Made by a program: the position numbers and the translations under genes. The notes under the pieces were generated by a model that worked only from the letters and a program-made list of their open reading frames with translations, made no database searches and was not told the origin of the DNA. Positions 7,029-7,203 of a stretch of DNA of 7,203 bases are shown here, in pieces (position 1 is the first letter of the stretch; every line of letters begins with the position of its first letter). The stretch comes from Paracoccaceae bacterium (lineage in GTDB: Bacteria; Pseudomonadota; Alphaproteobacteria; Rhodobacterales; Rhodobacteraceae): positions 1 through 7,203 of the forward strand of contig SLPP01000417.1 in NCBI GenBank assembly GCA_007131945.1, in the 5' to 3' direction.

Positions 7029-7033
7029 CAGCC

Positions 7034-7203
7034 TCAGCGCAGCAGCTTCTTCCAGTCGCTGATCCGCGCGCGGACCACGACCGCGATGCCGACCAGCGCC
7101 GCCGCCAGCAGCAGCCAGCGCGCATTGTCGAGATGCGCGAGCCACGGGGCCGCGGCGACGCCGGCCTCGGTCGCCGCCTCCTGCGCCAGATCGGCCGCAC
7201 CGG
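7034..7203 (-). CDS. C-terminal end of an unidentified protein with a single C-terminal membrane helix (partial)
   Basis: An open minus-strand frame enters from the right edge and ends at TGA (complement of 7034-7036), leaving 55 visible residues. They comprise an Ala/Glu-rich stretch (AADLAQEAATEAG), then ARWLLLAAALVGIAVVV (visible residues 27-43) as one membrane segment, and a basic end, RARISDWKKLLR. By the positive-inside rule the C-terminus should be cytoplasmic, so the missing N-terminal part may be periplasmic or the protein may have other helices. The tail is reminiscent of membrane-anchored cell-wall hydrolases (holin-associated N-acetylmuramidases) of Rhodobacteraceae, but this is an impression from memory and not enough for a name. 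It is convergent with the M20D pair and probably unrelated to it. No start codon is in view. Confidence 0.6.
   Translation of the reverse strand, partial: GAADLAQEAATEAGVAAAPWLAHLDNARWLLLAAALVGIAVVVRARISDWKKLLR

Noticed and set aside
4390..7200. A 936-codon open frame on the minus strand opposite both M20D genes
   Set aside because: Its composition is His/Arg/Gly/Ala-rich and repetitive because it mirrors the GC-biased codons of the two plus-strand genes; it lacks any recognisable domain, while the plus strand encodes complete, conserved enzymes.
1..7203. tRNA, rRNA, CRISPR array, transposase or attachment-site signals
   Set aside because: I looked on both strands and saw no cloverleaf-like sequence, no regularly spaced repeats, no transposase motifs and no terminal inverted repeats with target duplications.

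Overview
The window is very GC-rich, densely coded DNA with strong G/C third-position bias. Gene content, protein style and a REP-like intergenic palindrome suggest an alphaproteobacterium, most likely of the Rhodobacteraceae type (Paracoccus/Rhodobacter relatives). That placement is inferred from sequence style, not from a marker gene.

Left part, minus strand (1-2949): three genes of a peptide/nickel (Dpp/Opp) family ABC importer, in transcription order D-type ATPase (2949-1951), F-type ATPase (1954-875) and a family 5 periplasmic substrate-binding protein (878 to beyond base 1). Both junctions are ATGA four-base overlaps, so the genes should be translationally coupled. No permease gene is visible; two would be expected past the left edge. 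A 199-base divergent intergenic region (2950-3148) carries a REP-like hairpin and must hold the promoters for both sides.

Middle and right part, plus strand (3149-6915): three M20-family metallohydrolases. The first (3149-4321) is an ArgE/DapE-type acetylornithine deacetylase-like enzyme. After a 248-base gap with a striking pair of perfect palindromes around an AT-rich promoter-like core, two tandem paralogous M20D aminoacylases (hippurate hydrolase-like) follow at 4570-5736 and 5752-6915, separated by 15 bases with a good ribosome binding site.

Right edge: convergent to these, on the minus strand, is the C-terminal 55 codons of an unidentified protein ending in a single membrane helix (7034 to beyond 7203). 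The 118-base convergent gap holds two short GC hairpins.

Taken together, the layout suggests a scavenging module: an importer for peptides or peptide-like/N-acylated compounds, with cytoplasmic hydrolases that release free amino acids from N-acyl conjugates. The individual families are well known. Substrate and joint function are inferred from proximity only. I see no clearly novel system; the points most worth a second look are the mosaic divergence of the twin aminoacylases and the palindromes upstream of them.
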